Positions 23,172 to 36,412 of a stretch of 64,000 nucleotides of DNA are shown in pieces. A model generated the notes under the pieces. The model was not told the origin of the DNA. It made no database searches and was given only the letters and a program-made list of their open reading frames with translations. Numbering within the stretch: position 1 is the first letter of the stretch; each line of letters starts with the position of its first letter. Origin of the DNA: Nilaparvata lugens (taxonomy: Eukaryota > Arthropoda > Insecta > Hemiptera > Delphacidae). A program made the position numbers and the translations under genes. The DNA lies in the NCBI RefSeq assembly GCF_014356525.2, contig NC_052508.1:41891358-41955357 (forward strand). Reading direction: 5' to 3'.

Positions 23172-24551
23172 GAAATTGTTGAAATAAAAGCTTTCAATCC
23201 AATTTTTTGATGTTTCAGGGCCTACAACTCTCCAACAATGCATCATAGAAATGAATACTCAAGGTAGATTTGTAGAGCTTTGTTTCCTCTCCAATTTGAT
23301 GTATTATTTCACCACTCAATGTTTTCCTTCTATTGTTAAAGCAGATTCAATGTGGGGGTGAAATTTTCAACTCTGCATCAAGTGTCAACTTGGCAATTCC
23401 GCACTTTCAATAGACAGGCTGGAGATGCGTATTTTTGCTATGTTCACTCCCAACTAGTCTTCATTAAGCTACAAAGTAGAAAATTGTGTACGAGATGTTC
23501 CAAACTCAAATTTCATTGTCAAGTGATCAATTGTTACAAAATTTAAATTTCACCCCCCACATTGAAACTGCTATAACAATAGAAGGAAAACATTGAGTAG
23601 TTGAATAATACATCAAATTGAAGAGGTAACAAAGCTCTACACATCTACCGTGAGCATTCATTTCTACGATGCATTGTTGGAGAGTTGTAGGCCCTGAAAC
23701 ATCAAACAATAGGGTTGAAACTGTTATTTCAACAATTTTACACTTTTAAGAGCGTATATCTCAAAAACTGTTGGAGATATCACAAATCACCACGAAACAA
23801 ATATTGTAGAGAATTTATCAACCTTCATTTCTGAATAGTTAGTCATGTCGGTTGAACGCATTTTTCTCAAGATATGAGCGTGTAAGCAAAACATTGAAAA
23901 TTGAAACTTTTCAACCACCCTCATCCCTTTAGCACAAGGGGTAGGGATGAGGACTTTCGATATGCTCACCTCCTGACTGGTCCCAACAAAGCTGCGAAGT
24001 CAAAAATTGTGTTCAAAGCATGCTCTCCAAATTCCTTTGTCTATCGGTCTACTTTTGCATAACTGAAAATCTCACACTCAACACTGAAGCTGCTGCAACA
24101 GTCGTGGGGATGTGCGTAAACTTGTGAAATTATGCATTAAATTAAAGAGAATTTGATGCTCAATAAGCTCATGATCAGCATGGATTTTTCCCATCGATAT
24201 TCGAAAAGTTATAAGAGCAAAAATAGCAAAAGAATGAAGGAAAATGTGTTTTTTTTCAAAAATGTCACATCTTTTAGAGCGGATATCTCGAAAAGTGAAA
24301 GAGGATTAGGAAAAGTTGTCAGATAAATATTGTAGGAAATAATGTAATCTTTGATTTCTTATAGATCAGTCATGTCTGTAAAATGCGTAGTTTTCGAGTT
24401 ATATACGAGAAACCAAAAAATGGTACCTTTAGCACAGGTGGTAGGGATGGGGACTTTTGATATGTTTACCTCCTTAATATCATGGACAGAACTGTTAGGT
24501 CAAAAATTGTCTTCCAAACGTTTCCCTCTATAACACTTCGTTGACTGGGCT
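23172..24551. repeat. FB2 inner left arm, loop and complete right arm
   Basis: 23172-23365 is the inverted complement of 23544-23740 (shared GCCTACAACTCTCCAACAAT and TGATGTATTATT), with a 178-base loop. The right arm continues to the terminal GACTGGGCT at 24551. The segment from 23760 on is duplicated at 30348. Confidence 0.85.
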
Positions 24552-26690
24552 AATATTATTTATGGCTTCTCCATTTATAATAATATTATGCCTACCAACT
24601 CCTCCTCCAAAACTTCATCGAAGACAGCTTTGCTGTAGACATTAAAAAGGAGTGGAGATTAAATACAGCCCAGTCTTACCCCTCGGCGGATCGCGATTTC
24701 CTCGGTCAATTGATTCTCTATTCTTGCAGCCGCCTTCTGACCCCAATAAAGATTGCTGATTATTTTTATATCGCCCGCATCAATGCCCTTGTTGTCAAGC
24801 AACCTGTACATCACTCCAAGCCTTACCTTGTCAAATGCCTTTTTCAAAGTCTATGAAACAGGCATAAACGTCTTGATTCATGTCTAGGCATCTCTGGAAA
24901 AGCACATTAACCCCAAACAGAGCCTCTCTTGTTCCAAGCCGTTCTCGAAACTCAAATTGGGTATTGCTTATACTTCCTCAAGTTTTCTATATATCCTTTT
25001 GTGTATAATTTTCAGAAACAACTTCAGGGTATGGCTCATAAGCGCAATAGATCTATAATCAGTGCACTCTCTTAGGTTAGGTTTCTTAGGAATGAGTACA
25101 AAAGTGGAGATCAACCATTGTGTTGGGATTTCTTCCTTCTCATAAATATGATTAAAGAGGTTCACAAGAATATCAATTACATCTTCATCAAAGAGCTTGA
25201 TGATCTCTATGAGGTTCTGATCTGGACCTGCAATTCTACCTGCTTTCATCACTTTTAGAGCATATTCCACTTCCGATCTCAATATCTTTAACAAGAAGCT
25301 GAACGTGCCCGTGACTCTGGCGGATGTCAACCGCTCGCATCGCGTTGGAAGGCGTCAACCACCTCAACAAGGGCAAGCTAAACCCAAGGACCGACCCATC
25401 ATAGTTCGACTCTGCAGCTACCGGACCAGGAAGATGATCTTCGACGCTAAGAGGAAGCTGAAGGGTTCCGGCGTCACCATTCGCGAGGATCTGACTGCGG
25501 AGCGTCTCAAGATCCTCAACGCTGCGGCCGACCGTCATGGGCATAGGAATGTCTGGTCATCGGACGGGAGGATCAAGATCTCTATCGGCGAGGGAGGATC
25601 CAAGAGAGTCCACACAGTCGAGAGGATGACCGACCTTCAAGAAATAAAGGTAAATTAAATCATTTCAGGATTCGATTACTAAGGTGCCCTTCACTACAAA
25701 AATAGGAAATTCGTATTAAAACATTTCACAATAGATATACCTTGGCATTTTTCATGAGCTGGCTTTCTGTTCTATAAATGAATCTTTCCACTGCTATTTA
25801 TGATTATGTATGAGGCAATTATCTCAAACTAAGGAGATCCACATTTGTTAATACTGATTAATAATTTATCTTGATATTAATTCCCAAAACTACGTTCAAT
25901 GCATCAACTACTAAACTCCAGAGGGTACTTAGAGAATCATTATCTCTATTCTTACTAATAATTATTACATCTCTTACCAAAATTATTTCCATAATTAATA
26001 ATTTTCGAAATGCTGAATTTCAAATAAATTGGATGATTAACATACGTTATAGATATGGATGTAATCTATAGGTAAAGATAGTAATCTCTTCTATATTAGG
26101 TGTACATAATGATATCTCCTACTGTTGCCACAGCTCGAGCAATAGAAGCAAATGTGTGAAGAATTATTGATAGTACGGAGGGGTGGGTAGTCTGTTCATA
26201 TGCTTATATAGGGGCTGTGTTTCATTTAATGTTATCTTAGACATTCATCACTAAAATATTACAGTTCTCAATTTACTACTTTTATTGTTATTGCAACTCC
26301 CAATAGTTAATTATACTTCTAATACTATATATATTTTTCACACTTCACCGTTCAATCCTATTTAAAACTCATCTAAATTTTCGTCTGTAGTTCTCTATAT
26401 TCATTCTCCTCTCCCTTGCTCTCCCTTCTTTCTTCCATAAGATCCAGAATTTTAGATGTCATCCATGCTTTCTTCTTCCTTCGGTGTTCCCTATCTACCA
26501 GATGACTCATCTATTACTCTTGAGGTCACTTGTACCTCCTCCCACTTTCCTTCTACATTGTATACCTGTAATACATTAAACTCTCTCATGGCTTTGTTCA
26601 CCTCATACTTTACAGTGTCACGGATTTTTGGGTTTTTGAGAAGTCTTGCATCTATGTAATTTCTTGGTCGTTTTGTGATCTTTTTCATTT
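24552..26690 (-). pseudogene. RTE-like LINE, 5' half, copy A (with foreign insert 25289-26379)
   Basis: Minus-strand ORF2 from GEAINNI at the FB2 junction upwards: VFDEVLEEELVG, RRGVRLGCI, KKAFDKVRLGVMYRLL, ECTDYRSIALMSH, PTQWLISTFVLIPK and KVMKAGRIAGPDQ to 25288. After a replacement of about 0.28 kb by 1.09 kb of other DNA it resumes at 26380-26690 with KRPRNYIDARLLKNP. It ends abruptly at 26690, where LINE-2 begins. Homologous to 31139-32471 with about one to two differences per hundred bases by eye. Stops and frameshifts are present. Confidence 0.8.
25289..26379 (+). mobile_element. Insert with LINE ORF1 C-terminal fragment
   Basis: Present in copy A but absent at the same point of copy B, where 31875-32155 stands instead. 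Bases 25292-25658 encode about 120 residues in L1-ORF1/Transposase_22-like style: TLADVNRSHRVGRR, RPIIVRLCSYRTRKMIFDAKRKL, ITIREDLTAERLKIL-like text and VWSSDGRIKI. GC content is higher here than around it. The rest (25660-26379) is AT-rich and noncoding. It is probably a fragment of another LINE moved in with loss of local sequence. Confidence 0.6.
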
Positions 26691-29600
26691 AGGTTAAGTT
26701 TTATCAGTTTCATCCCCATTTTCCCCGTCATGTGTCGTTCTGAGGTCGGTTCACGATTGGTCTGCTGCTTCCATGATGCCTCTCACTGACACGTCAGCTC
26801 GCTCGCCCTCAAGTAGGTATGATTATTTCAATAATAGTAATAATGACGCAGGTATGTTTCTAGCAAATAAGCTCCACTCTTTCAAAAAACTTTTCAAGGC
26901 TGCTCACCTTAACGTACAATCCCTCAGTTGCCACATTGATGAACTCAGAGCAATCTTCCGTTTTCAGGACTTCAATATAATCGGAATTTCCGAATCATTT
27001 TTGAAGCCTAGTATTTCATCAAATTTTGTTGCATTGCCTGGATATAATCTTTTCCGGAATGATAGATTAAATAAAGCTTGTGGGGGTGTAGCAATTTATG
27101 TGAAAGATGGTATCAAAACAAAAGTTTTAATCACATCTAAACAAGAGTATTGTTCCAGACCAGAGTTTATGCTACTTGAATTATCCTTATCTAGTACTGA
27201 TAAATTACTCGTTGGTATCTGTTATCGCCCACCAAAAATAGGTCATTTCACAGATTTCGAAAGTGCCTTGCTTTCTCTTATGCCTTGTTATAACCGTATA
27301 CTAGTTATGGGGGATATGAACACCGACTTGAACATGACAAATCGTAACTTTGACTACTTTCAACTGACTACAATTTTCCAATGCCTAAACATGACTATTT
27401 TACCTCTCGATCCAACTCATCATACTAATGAATCAGACACACTCATTGACCTTCTCATTGTTAGTGATCCCAATGAGGTTGTTCAAGCAGGCCAAATCTC
27501 AGTCCCAGCTATTTCTAGACATGATTTGATCTACTGTGTACTTTCCCATAAGATACCCAAGCCAGAACAGAAAATTATCACTTATAGAGACTTCAAAAAC
27601 TTTGATGAAGCCGCCTTCCTGACTGATGTGGCTCAGACTCCATGGCATCAAATTGAAGCATTACCCTCAGTTGATGACATGGTCAAGACTTTCGAGAATT
27701 GGACTTTGACTTTGTATGACAAACATGCACCTTATGTGACAAGGAGGATTAATAGAAAACGACGAGTACCGTGGATGACTGAAGACATACTTAAGATGAT
27801 GGGACGTAGAGACAAAGCACATAGAAAATTTAAAAGACATTTGACTTGGACAGTTTGATAGAGTATAGGAGCCTTAGAAATAGGGTTAAACAGGAATTAC
27901 GGAACTCAAAGATTAGGTACTTGAATTCGTTTATGACAAACAATAGACAAGACTCTAAATCACTTTGGCAGGGAATAAAAGAATTCGGGCTTGGCAAACA
28001 GAAATCGAATCCACAATTGACTTACCATTGAATAATATAAATGACCATTTCGTTTCACACTCTAACCAACGCGACGAAGTTGTCATTGCTAATCATATCG
28101 ATGATCTTGAAGAGCAGGTTACAAACTTAGATTTACCAATCACTGATCAATTTCATTTCCATCCAATCTCAGAAGAAGACACTTTCAGAGCAATTCAACG
28201 TATTCATAGTAATGCTATGGGTGTAGACAAAATTCCTATTAAATTTATCAAGAAGATGTTATTTGCTGTTTTACCAACCATTACATACATTTTCAACAAG
28301 TCACTTGAAGAAGGCATTTTCCCTGAAAACTGGAAGTTTGCTCTGGTTCGCCCTCTAAATAAAGTTCCATCACCCAATAAAGTTGAGGATTTTAGACCAA
28401 TCAGTATTTTACCTGCATTGTCCAAAGTGCTAGAAAGACTCATTCATGCTCAAGTTGTAAAATTTCTAGACAACAATAGTAAGCTTCATAACTTTCAATC
28501 AGGCTTTAGAAAATTCCATTCAACTGAGACAGCTCTGCTTCGTGTCACTGATGATATAAGGTTAGCTATGGACCAAAGAAAATGCACCATCCTCACCCTA
28601 TTTGATTTTTCTAAAGCATTCGATACTGTTGATCATACAGTCCTTCTGAATAAGTTGGCTATTCTTGGTTTCAGTCACAACTCGTTAGTTTGGTTTAAAT
28701 CCTATCTATTAGGTAGGAAACAATGTGTATCTGTCGGTGACAAAAAGTCAACTTGGAAAAACGTTATGCATGGAGTACCACAAGGTTCAATTTTAGGCCC
28801 TCTCCTCTTCACTTTGTATGCTAATGACCTTTCTTCCATTATCAAATTCTCCAGTTTCCATACTTATGCAGACGACCTTCAAATCTATTTAAGCTGTCCC
28901 ATAACAAAAATTAATGAAACAGTTGGAATAATGAATCAGGATATCAATTCGATAGTGGAATGGACAAAGAAAAATGGCCTTAAGCTTAATCCCATCAAAA
29001 CACAACCCATTATAATTGGATATTCTCGTCTTATAAACAATATTGACCTTGAATCGATTCACAAAATTAGTGTAGACGGTAATGACATTCCTTACTGTAG
29101 CTCAGTTAAAAATTTAGGCATTATTATGAATAATACTCTTGACTGGTCAGAACAAGTGAACAAAACTTGTAAAAAGGTATTCTCAGCCATGCATGCATTG
29201 AAGAAAATGCACGATATCCTCCCTAGAAACATTAAATTATTATTGGTTCAATCTCTCATCTTCCCACATTTAATGTATTGTAATTCTGTTCTTAACGATA
29301 TGCAAGTCACTCTGAATGATAAACTACAGCGTTGCCAAAATTATTGTCTACGTTTCGTCTACTCTCTCCAACGCCATGATCATATCACCCCAGCCCACAT
29401 TGCTAGTTCAACATTAAAGCTTCCCGATCAGAGGCTTTTTCGAATAGTCAAGCTTGTTAGAGATATCTTGAAATACGGTAATCCGAACTATTTAAGATGA
29501 TTTCAAATTTGTCTCTGAAGGTAGGAGGATAGATGCTTCACATACTAGAACCGGAGAAAGTACTTTAAGGATACCCAATCATCGAACTACTATTTTCACA

Positions 29601-30347
29601 AAATCCTTCTTAGTCAGTGCCTGTCGTGCATGGAATGCACTTCCTGTTTCTATCAGGTCCATCGAGAGCCGAGCGAGCTTCATCCTGACTTTAAAAAAAC
29701 ATCTTTTGGAACAAATGACTGAAACTGTCCGGCCCTAGAACGATCACATGACATCCATCCCCCACCCATCCCACAAATACAAACCTTTAAACCATGTTAT
29801 AGAACGAATTGTATATATATATATATATTATATAAACTCATGTTATTTCAATTATCCACTGCATAATGCTGTATATTACTGAAAGTTGATAACCCTGATC
29901 TACTTTCAGCCTACTTCATTTTATTAATCAATTATTTGATCTTATCTACCTATATAATTATTTTACTCTATCAATTTTCTGTTTTTTTTTCTCTTTAATA
30001 TTCATATTGATTAAAACTTTTACAATATTTCCATTAATAAATAAATCCTTAGTTTAAATAACGAAATTAACGTTTTGGTAGAGAGTTAGTGGGGAGGATA
30101 TTTTTAATATTCTTTCCGAAGAATGGACATTGATATGTCCAAAGCTCCGCCAATTTATGTAGATGCATAACAATATGATTATTATCTATAGTTATTATAT
30201 TACAAACTGCTTTTTCATATCATATACAGTTCAATAATTATTTTCTTAGTCTATATTATGTAAATTCATCTATAATTTTGCTGTATTGTAAGCTATTGTA
30301 TATAAGTGTATAAGCCAGTATATATTGTAATCTACATAAATAAAGTA
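26691..30347 (+). mobile_element. LINE-2: nearly complete non-LTR retrotransposon, flanked by a large direct duplication
   Basis: Plus-strand element with a short 5' leader (26691-26772), ORF2 (26773-29738), an AT-rich 3' UTR with a TA repeat (29811-29828), and a 3' end at AATAAAGTA (30347). No ORF1 is seen, so it is either 5' truncated or ORF1-less. The left border abuts copy A and the right border abuts copy B of the same RTE/FB2 segment. Confidence 0.8.
26773..29738 (+). pseudogene. LINE-2 ORF2: endonuclease and reverse transcriptase with three frameshifts
   Basis: 26773-27858 holds the endonuclease: AAHLNVQSLSCHIDEL, GISESFLKP, CYRPPKIG, MGDMNTDLN, TLIDLLIV and ISRHDLIY. A shift at about 27850 leads to the linker (27846-28031), another at about 27985 into the RT frame to 29500: DFRPISILPALSKVLE, FDFSKAFDTVDHT, GVPQGSILGPLLF, catalytic YADD at 28864-28875, then KNLGIIMNNTLDW. 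A third shift near 29498 leads to the terminal CRAWNALPVSIRS and the stop at 29736. Otherwise well preserved, the least decayed LINE in the window. Jockey-like by motif; clade uncertain. Confidence 0.85.
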
Positions 30348-31138
30348 CTCAAAAACTGTTGGAGATATCACAAATCACCACGAAACAAATATTGTAGAGA
30401 ATTTATCAACCTTCATTTCTGAATAGTTAGTCATGTCGGTTGAACGCATTTTTCTCAAGATATGAGCGTGTAAGCAAAACATTGAAAATTGAAACTTTTC
30501 AACCACCCTCATCCCTTTAGCACAAGGGGTAGGGATGAGGACTTTCGATATGTTCACCCCCTGACTGGTCCCAACAAAGCTGCGAAGTCAAAAATTGTGT
30601 TCAAAACAAGCTCTCCAAATTCCTTTGTCTATCGGTCTACTTTTGCATAACTGAAGATCTCACACTCAACACTGAAGCTGCTGCAACAGTCGTGGGGATG
30701 TGCGTAAACTTGTGAAATTATGCATTAAATTGAAGAGAATTTGATGCTCAATAAGCTCATGATCAGCATGGATTTTTCCCATCGATATTCAAAAAGTTAT
30801 AAGAGCAAAAATAGCAAAAGAATGCAGGAAAATGTGTTTTTTTCAAAAATGTCACATCTTTTAGAGCGGATATCTCGAAAAGTGAAAGAGAAATAGGGAA
30901 AGTTGTCAGATAAATATTGTAGGAAATAATGTAAGCTTTGATTTCTTATATATCAGTCATGTCTGTAAAATGCGTAGTTTTCGAGTTATATACGAGAAAC
31001 CAAAAAATGGTACCTTTAGCACAGGTGGTAGGGGTGGGGACTTTTGATATGTTTACCTTCTTAATACCATGGACAGAACTGTTAGGTCAAAAATTGTCTT
31101 CCAAACGTTTCCCTCTATAACACTTCGTTGACTGGGCT
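30348..31138. repeat. Second copy of the FB2 right arm
   Basis: Starts abruptly at the LINE-2 3' end with CTCAAAAACTGTTGGAGATA, equivalent to 23760, and is collinear with 23760-24551. The inner arm and loop are missing. Confidence 0.85.
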
Positions 31139-33300
31139 AATATTATTTATGGCTTCTCCATTTATAATAATATTATGCCTACCAACTCCTCCTCCAAAAC
31201 TTCATCGAAGACAGCTTCGCTGTAGACATTAAAAAGGAGTGGAGATTAAATACAGCCCAGTCTTACCCCTCGGCGGATCGCGATTTCCTCGGTCAATTGA
31301 TTCTCTATTCTTGCAGTCGCCTTCTGACCCCAATAAACATTGCTGATTATTTTTAAATCACCCGCATCAATGCCCTTGTTGTCAAGCAACCTGTACATCA
31401 CTCCAAGCCTTACCTTGTCAAATGCCTTTTTCAAAGTCTATGAAACAGGCATAAACGTCTCGATTCATGTCTAGGCATCTCTGGAAAAGCACATTAACCC
31501 CAAACAGAGCCTCTCTTGTTCCGAGCCGTTCTCGAAACTCAAATTGGGTATTGCTTATACTTCCTCAAGTTTTCTATATATCCTTTTGTGTATAATTTTC
31601 AGAAACAACTTCAGGGTATGGCTCATAAGCGCAATAGATCTATAATCAGTGCACTCTCTTAGGTTAGGTTTTTAGGAATGAGTACAAAAGTGGAGATCAA
31701 CCATTGTGTTGGGATTTCTTCCTTCTCATAAATATGATTAAAGAGGTTCACAAGAATATCAATCACATCTTCATCAAAGAGCTTGATGATCTCTATGAGG
31801 TTCTGATCTGGACCTGCAATTCTACCTGCTTTCATCACTTTTAGAGCATATTCCACTTCCGATCTCAATATCTTCAAATGTACTTCCCCTCTCTCTACAA
31901 CTGGTCTTACCGGTCTTTCGTCTTGGAAGAGCACTGAGAGATATGCTTCCCATCTCTTTAGTTTTTCCTTCACATCATTTATAATACTTCCGTCCTTATT
32001 ATTTATTATATTTGTACTCGCTCTGCTTTTGCGACATCCAGCCAGTTCTTGAACCTTCTTATGCATATGGAAGCTGTCAAAATTCTTCTCCAATACTTCT
32101 ATTTCTTCACATTGCAATGTCAGATACTCTTCCTTAGCCTCTCTTATCCTCTTCTGAATTTCCGTCTGTAGTTCTCTATATTCATTCTCCTCTCCCTTGC
32201 TCTCCCTTCTTTCTTCCATAAGATCCAGAATTTTAGATGTCATCCATGCTTTCTTCTTCCTTCGGTGTTCCCCATCTACCAGATGACTCATCTATTACTC
32301 TTGAGGTCACTTGTACCTCCTCCCACTTTCCTTCTACATTGTATACCTGTAATACATTAAACTCTCTCATGGCTTTGTTCACCTCATACTTTACAGTGTC
32401 ACGGATTTTTGGGTTTTTGAGAAGTCTTGCATCTATGTAATTTCTTGGTCGTTTTGTGATCTTTTTCATTTCAATATGCAACTCAGCTACTACGGGGTTG
32501 TGATCTGAGTTGATATCAGCCCCAAGATAGGTTTTTGTTGATGTGACTGCATTCCTATATCTATTGTTGATGAGTATATAGTCAATTTGATTTCTGACAA
32601 TATCTCTGGATTATCAGCAGGAGATTTTCAGGTGTACAATCTACGATATGGATTCTTGAAGTAGGTGTTTGCTACCATTAGATATTTCTCTTGACAAAAT
32701 TGTATTAGGCGTTCACCTCTCTTATTTCTCTCACCTAGTCCTAGAACACCTGTATGTGCTTCTACCTTATCTTTGCCTACTTTAGCATTAAAATCCCCAT
32801 TACTATAGTTACATCACTTTTGTTATTGTGCTTGCAATTATTGTTTCCAGTTCCGCATAAAACTCCTCGACTTCTACTTCCTCCGAGTCTGCAGTTGGTG
32901 CATATATTTGTATGATGTTCAGGTGTCCTGTACATGTTTTTATTTGTAACATCATGACTCTTTCTGAATAAGTTGTAAAACTCTGAACTGAAGCATTGGT
33001 AGCCTTATCTATAATTACTCCGACTACATGATTTGGGTCATCTATTCCTGAGTAATAGAAAACTCCATTTTTCGTTCTACACTTACCACTGCATGGCCAT
33101 CTGACATCGCTCATTCCCAGAATGTTTATGCTGAGTCCTGAAATTTCCTTCACCACATTGTCCAACTTTCCCGATGCAAAGAGGCTTCTTGCATTTCACG
33201 TTCCGATCTTCACACTCTTCAGCCTTGCTTTCATGTTCTGGTTCGCCACTGCTCCCCCCGGAGATCCGATTGTGGAGCTTTCACCTTCGGAATATTTCGT
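31139..33300 (-). pseudogene. RTE-like LINE, 5' half, copy B with ORF2 start
   Basis: Continues the FB2 junction (GEAINNI) up to the ORF2 N-terminus at about 33300. From the 5' side: VKIGT then a stop in place of Trp, NARSLFASGKLDNVV, LGMSDVRWPCSG (33165-33070), VGVIIDKATNASVQSF, IIQIYAPTADSEE, then NFNAKVGKDKVE, RNQIDYILINNRYRNAV, HNPVVAELHIEMKK, the 31659-32291 open stretch (KKAWMTSKILDLMEER to STFVLIPK) and KKAFDKVRLGVMY. This is an RTE-type endonuclease-RT protein lacking everything from YADD on, which is at 5945-6749 on the far side of FB2. At least three frameshifts or stops. Confidence 0.8.
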
Positions 33301-34639
33301 TTAAAACCCATCACATTTTTCCTACATTCCTTTAACTAGGCCTACATGCAACGTTTACTAGAGCTATGTTGTTTTGGTAATAAATTCTTAGTTACTACAG
33401 TGATGAATGTAAAAGAAAGATTTTCAAAAAGGAGTGTTAGTTTGATGGTGTCAGGATGAACATAATTGTTTGGAACGCGTCCGTAACTCAGTAAGTTTTT
33501 ATTGTAAAGCAGGTACTTGCGTAGTTATTTTATTACGTTCACATTTTCTATGGATGATTCTTTGTTTTTGTACTGATACTACTTGTAACTTATGATTCAA
33601 ATGCTCATTATGAAATGAATCTTAGGTCATGAATATTATTGTAGATGGATGGTTACCAATTATTAATGAGACTAAAATCGAATTTCAGACCAGAAAGAGG
33701 AGTAAATACAACACTTGAGCGTCAATATTGATTCGTTTTCTGAAATTACATAGATTGACGCAGATTGTACAACTACAAATAATGAAGGTGAGTGGTTTTC
33801 CTTCCGCGAAAGGCAAACATTGTTAGAGCTTATAGCACTTAAGCGCTGCGGTAGAACATGCTTGAGCATATTTGGCAGATAATCCATTCGTTTCTTGTTG
33901 AAACGAGGCGAAGCGACAATGGGACTAAGTGTATAAATCAAACCCCATCCCAATAATTCTAAGTGCAGTGTCATGATACTGTTTGCCGGTTGGTGGGCGT
34001 CTGCTAGTCTATTAATGGACTCCAAGTTATAATTGCATTCGGACTGCAATGCCACTCGGAACTCTTTTAAAGTTAATTGATCATTAGTGATGAGATTACT
34101 AGCGAGCCTTTCTTTCACAGAAATAATATTACTGAGCGGGTCCTGTAGTCACTGAAAATATTACTAGCTATTCCACACAAGAAAATCTCACAATACCTCT
34201 ACCTCCCAAGAAAATGTTTACAAAAGAGTTTACATTCTGGGAGTAACTGCGTTGTTAAAATCTGATTATAGAGGAAGTCCTCAATATTACTTATTATACC
34301 AGTGCGCAATACACAATATTGTACAATACGTATTATTGTACAATACACATACCTGACATATATTCTTCAAAGAATTTCGAAAACGATTTCAAACGATTTT
34401 ATTGTTCATTTATTCAACTGGCGAATTTCCATTTGATACAAAAATCCCACCTCCTCTTCTGAGTCGAAGTATTGAGGATTTCAAAGTATTTACAAATCTA
34501 AAAAATCATGAACTCTCCTATTCTTTCATCTTTGATACTCAAGTAATCGTCCACTTTTACAATCAATGGCACCCTTTTTGTAAATCTCCTTCAATCCCTC
34601 CATTGTCTTGTAATAGCTGTCATTCATTCTAGTACATAG
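33301..34639. other. Noncoding stretch, one weak unsupported frame
   Basis: AT-rich. A 148-codon open frame without an ATG lies on the minus strand (34118-33672, VKERLASNLITNDQLTLKEF start). It matches nothing I recognise and has no convincing splice sites. It could be an exon or part of a decayed element. Confidence 0.35.
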
Positions 34640-34705
34640 GGCATAAAGCTGCGCGTGCACTAGGTCGGTGGGGCGGCGCGACGCGGCGCGGCGCCGTTTT
34701 GGACT
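34640..34705. other. Local GC-rich patch
   Basis: A short patch dominated by GGCGCG/GCGGCG words (about 34669-34696) in AT-rich surroundings. It looks like the edge or core of an unidentified repeat; no gene. Confidence 0.4.
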
Positions 34706-35716
34706 AGTTAGTCGTAACGTAGACTTGTCAATTTTCTGAGCTGATTTAAACATGACATATTCGTCTTGTTTTTTGTTCTCTCCTGGAGACTAGAATTATA
34801 TAATCGGGGATCATGTATTCCATCAGTTCTTAATCGCTTATCTTTTCTTCAATAACTTATATATGAAGTATTTTATTTAATTCAGAGCGGTTGACTGCTG
34901 CACTTTATTATTATTGTAGGCTATGGATTAGTGACAGTCGAAAACCCATTTAATGGTGAGTAATGAATATTTTATTGTATTGTTGTATTGTCTTTATTTC
35001 GATAATTTTAATTTTACTCAATTTTGCAGTCTTACATCTGAGATGTATGACGATATCCTAATGTACAAGAAAGCTATATTAAATGGAGTATATTCCTATT
35101 TTTCATTGATACAGTCATTTATCTCTATGGAATTTTGTAATTGTGAGTAAAGTTTGGAATACTCACTGGTTGTACATCAACTGTAACTCTGTAACTGTTC
35201 ATCATTCTTTTAACTAGTAATTTCTTTTCATAATCCCATTCATTATAGATTTCAAATTCTACAATAAATTAAAACCTATAATATTCCTCTAATTTTATAT
35301 TAAATGTAAATTGTATGTATTGTATTCATTAGACGATTTCTTGAGAAATCATTCATTGAACACAATATTTAGTATGTTATTTATTTTAGCATTACTAAGT
35401 AGTTGTGACTTGTGTTGCAGGTTTTTTTTTGTGTGTGTGTGTATTCTTGAATACTCATTAGAGGATCGTGCTGTAAATATGCCTTGCTGTCAAACGAGGA
35501 CTTACGAATTCGCCGACCGAGATGGCCGGTGATATCGGACATCTGACCTTGCCGTGCGGGGCTGAAAGACGATCTTCGATCTGACGCCACTAGCCCGATA
35601 CCTGGAGGCCATCACCCTTCATCCTCATCCATCACCCTTTGGACATCGGACTCGAGGACGACAGATCTTAGATAAGTACTTGATGCCCCCACTACAATAT
35701 AATATGTGCCCCTTAA
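34706..35716. other. Noncoding stretch
   Basis: No gene supported. From about 35460 the sequence becomes GC-richer (GACGAGGACTTACGAATTCG-type text) and resembles the untranslated or terminal part of an LTR element, but no partner copy lies in this window. Confidence 0.35.
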
Positions 35717-35835
35717 ATTTGGTCTCTTAAAGACATGTTGAATTTGGTCTCTTAAAGACATGAGTATTTGGTCTCTTAAAGACGTAATGTATTAGGTCTC
35801 TTAAAGACATGTGTATTCGGTCTCTTAAAGAAAGA
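35717..35835. repeat. Minisatellite, five units with TTGGTCTCTTAAAGACATG core
   Basis: The core GGTCTCTTAAAGA recurs at about 35719, 35742, 35769, 35795 and 35819 with 23-27-base spacing. It is followed by AT-rich text ending AGGGCCTAACAAC (about 36006-36018), which could be an LTR end. Confidence 0.85.
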
Positions 35836-36024
35836 TTGATTATTAGATTATCCATGTAGAGATGTATTTTGTAATATTCTCTATATTATTCTCATTATTA
35901 TAAGTGCAGTCAGACAACCGCATATCTATGTTTTTAATTCCAAGACCCTTAAACCACTAGAATTAGGATCACAGTATTGATCAGATCAAAATCCGCAGAC
36001 CTCAGGGCCTAACAACTTAGCCTT

Positions 36025-36365
36025 CTCCGACGAAATCATTTGTCACCAGGAGATCGGTTTCACTTCTCTTACATGAATAATTCAACAGTAGGTTTTATTG
36101 GGAATCCTCTATTTGACATGAATAATTATTCTTCAAAAATTAACTTACTCAACATCTACACAAAAACCCGGAAAGCTTACAACAAAGGAACCACAGTCAT
36201 AACACAAGAAACAGAAACCTTCTTATTACGAACGTTGCTAGGAAGGCAATATATCAACGACACTTCAACCACCTAGCACCAAAACTCCACAATCTACTTC
36301 CTGCACAAATAAAGTCAATAGAAAACCCAAGTCGATTCGAAACTGCCGCTAAGAACTGAATTATT
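36025..36365 (+). pseudogene. LINE ORF2 C-terminal tail fragment
   Basis: In shifting frames the text ends HLAPKLHNLLPAQIKSIENPSRF (about 36270-36345), the usual end of a CR1/Jockey-type ORF2 protein, preceded by an open stretch beginning near 36040. No palm or endonuclease. A short dead fragment. Confidence 0.5.
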
Positions 36366-36412
36366 CCAACTGGAAGACATCATATAGAAAACATAATCTC
36401 AAAGGGATGTTT

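Noticed and set aside
33672..34118. 148-codon minus-strand frame
   Set aside because: No ATG, no recognised domain and no convincing splice sites; kept only as a note in the spacer entry.
35717..35835. CRISPR-like regular repeats
   Set aside because: Five short units with 5-10-base variable gaps in eukaryotic DNA; a minisatellite, not a CRISPR array.
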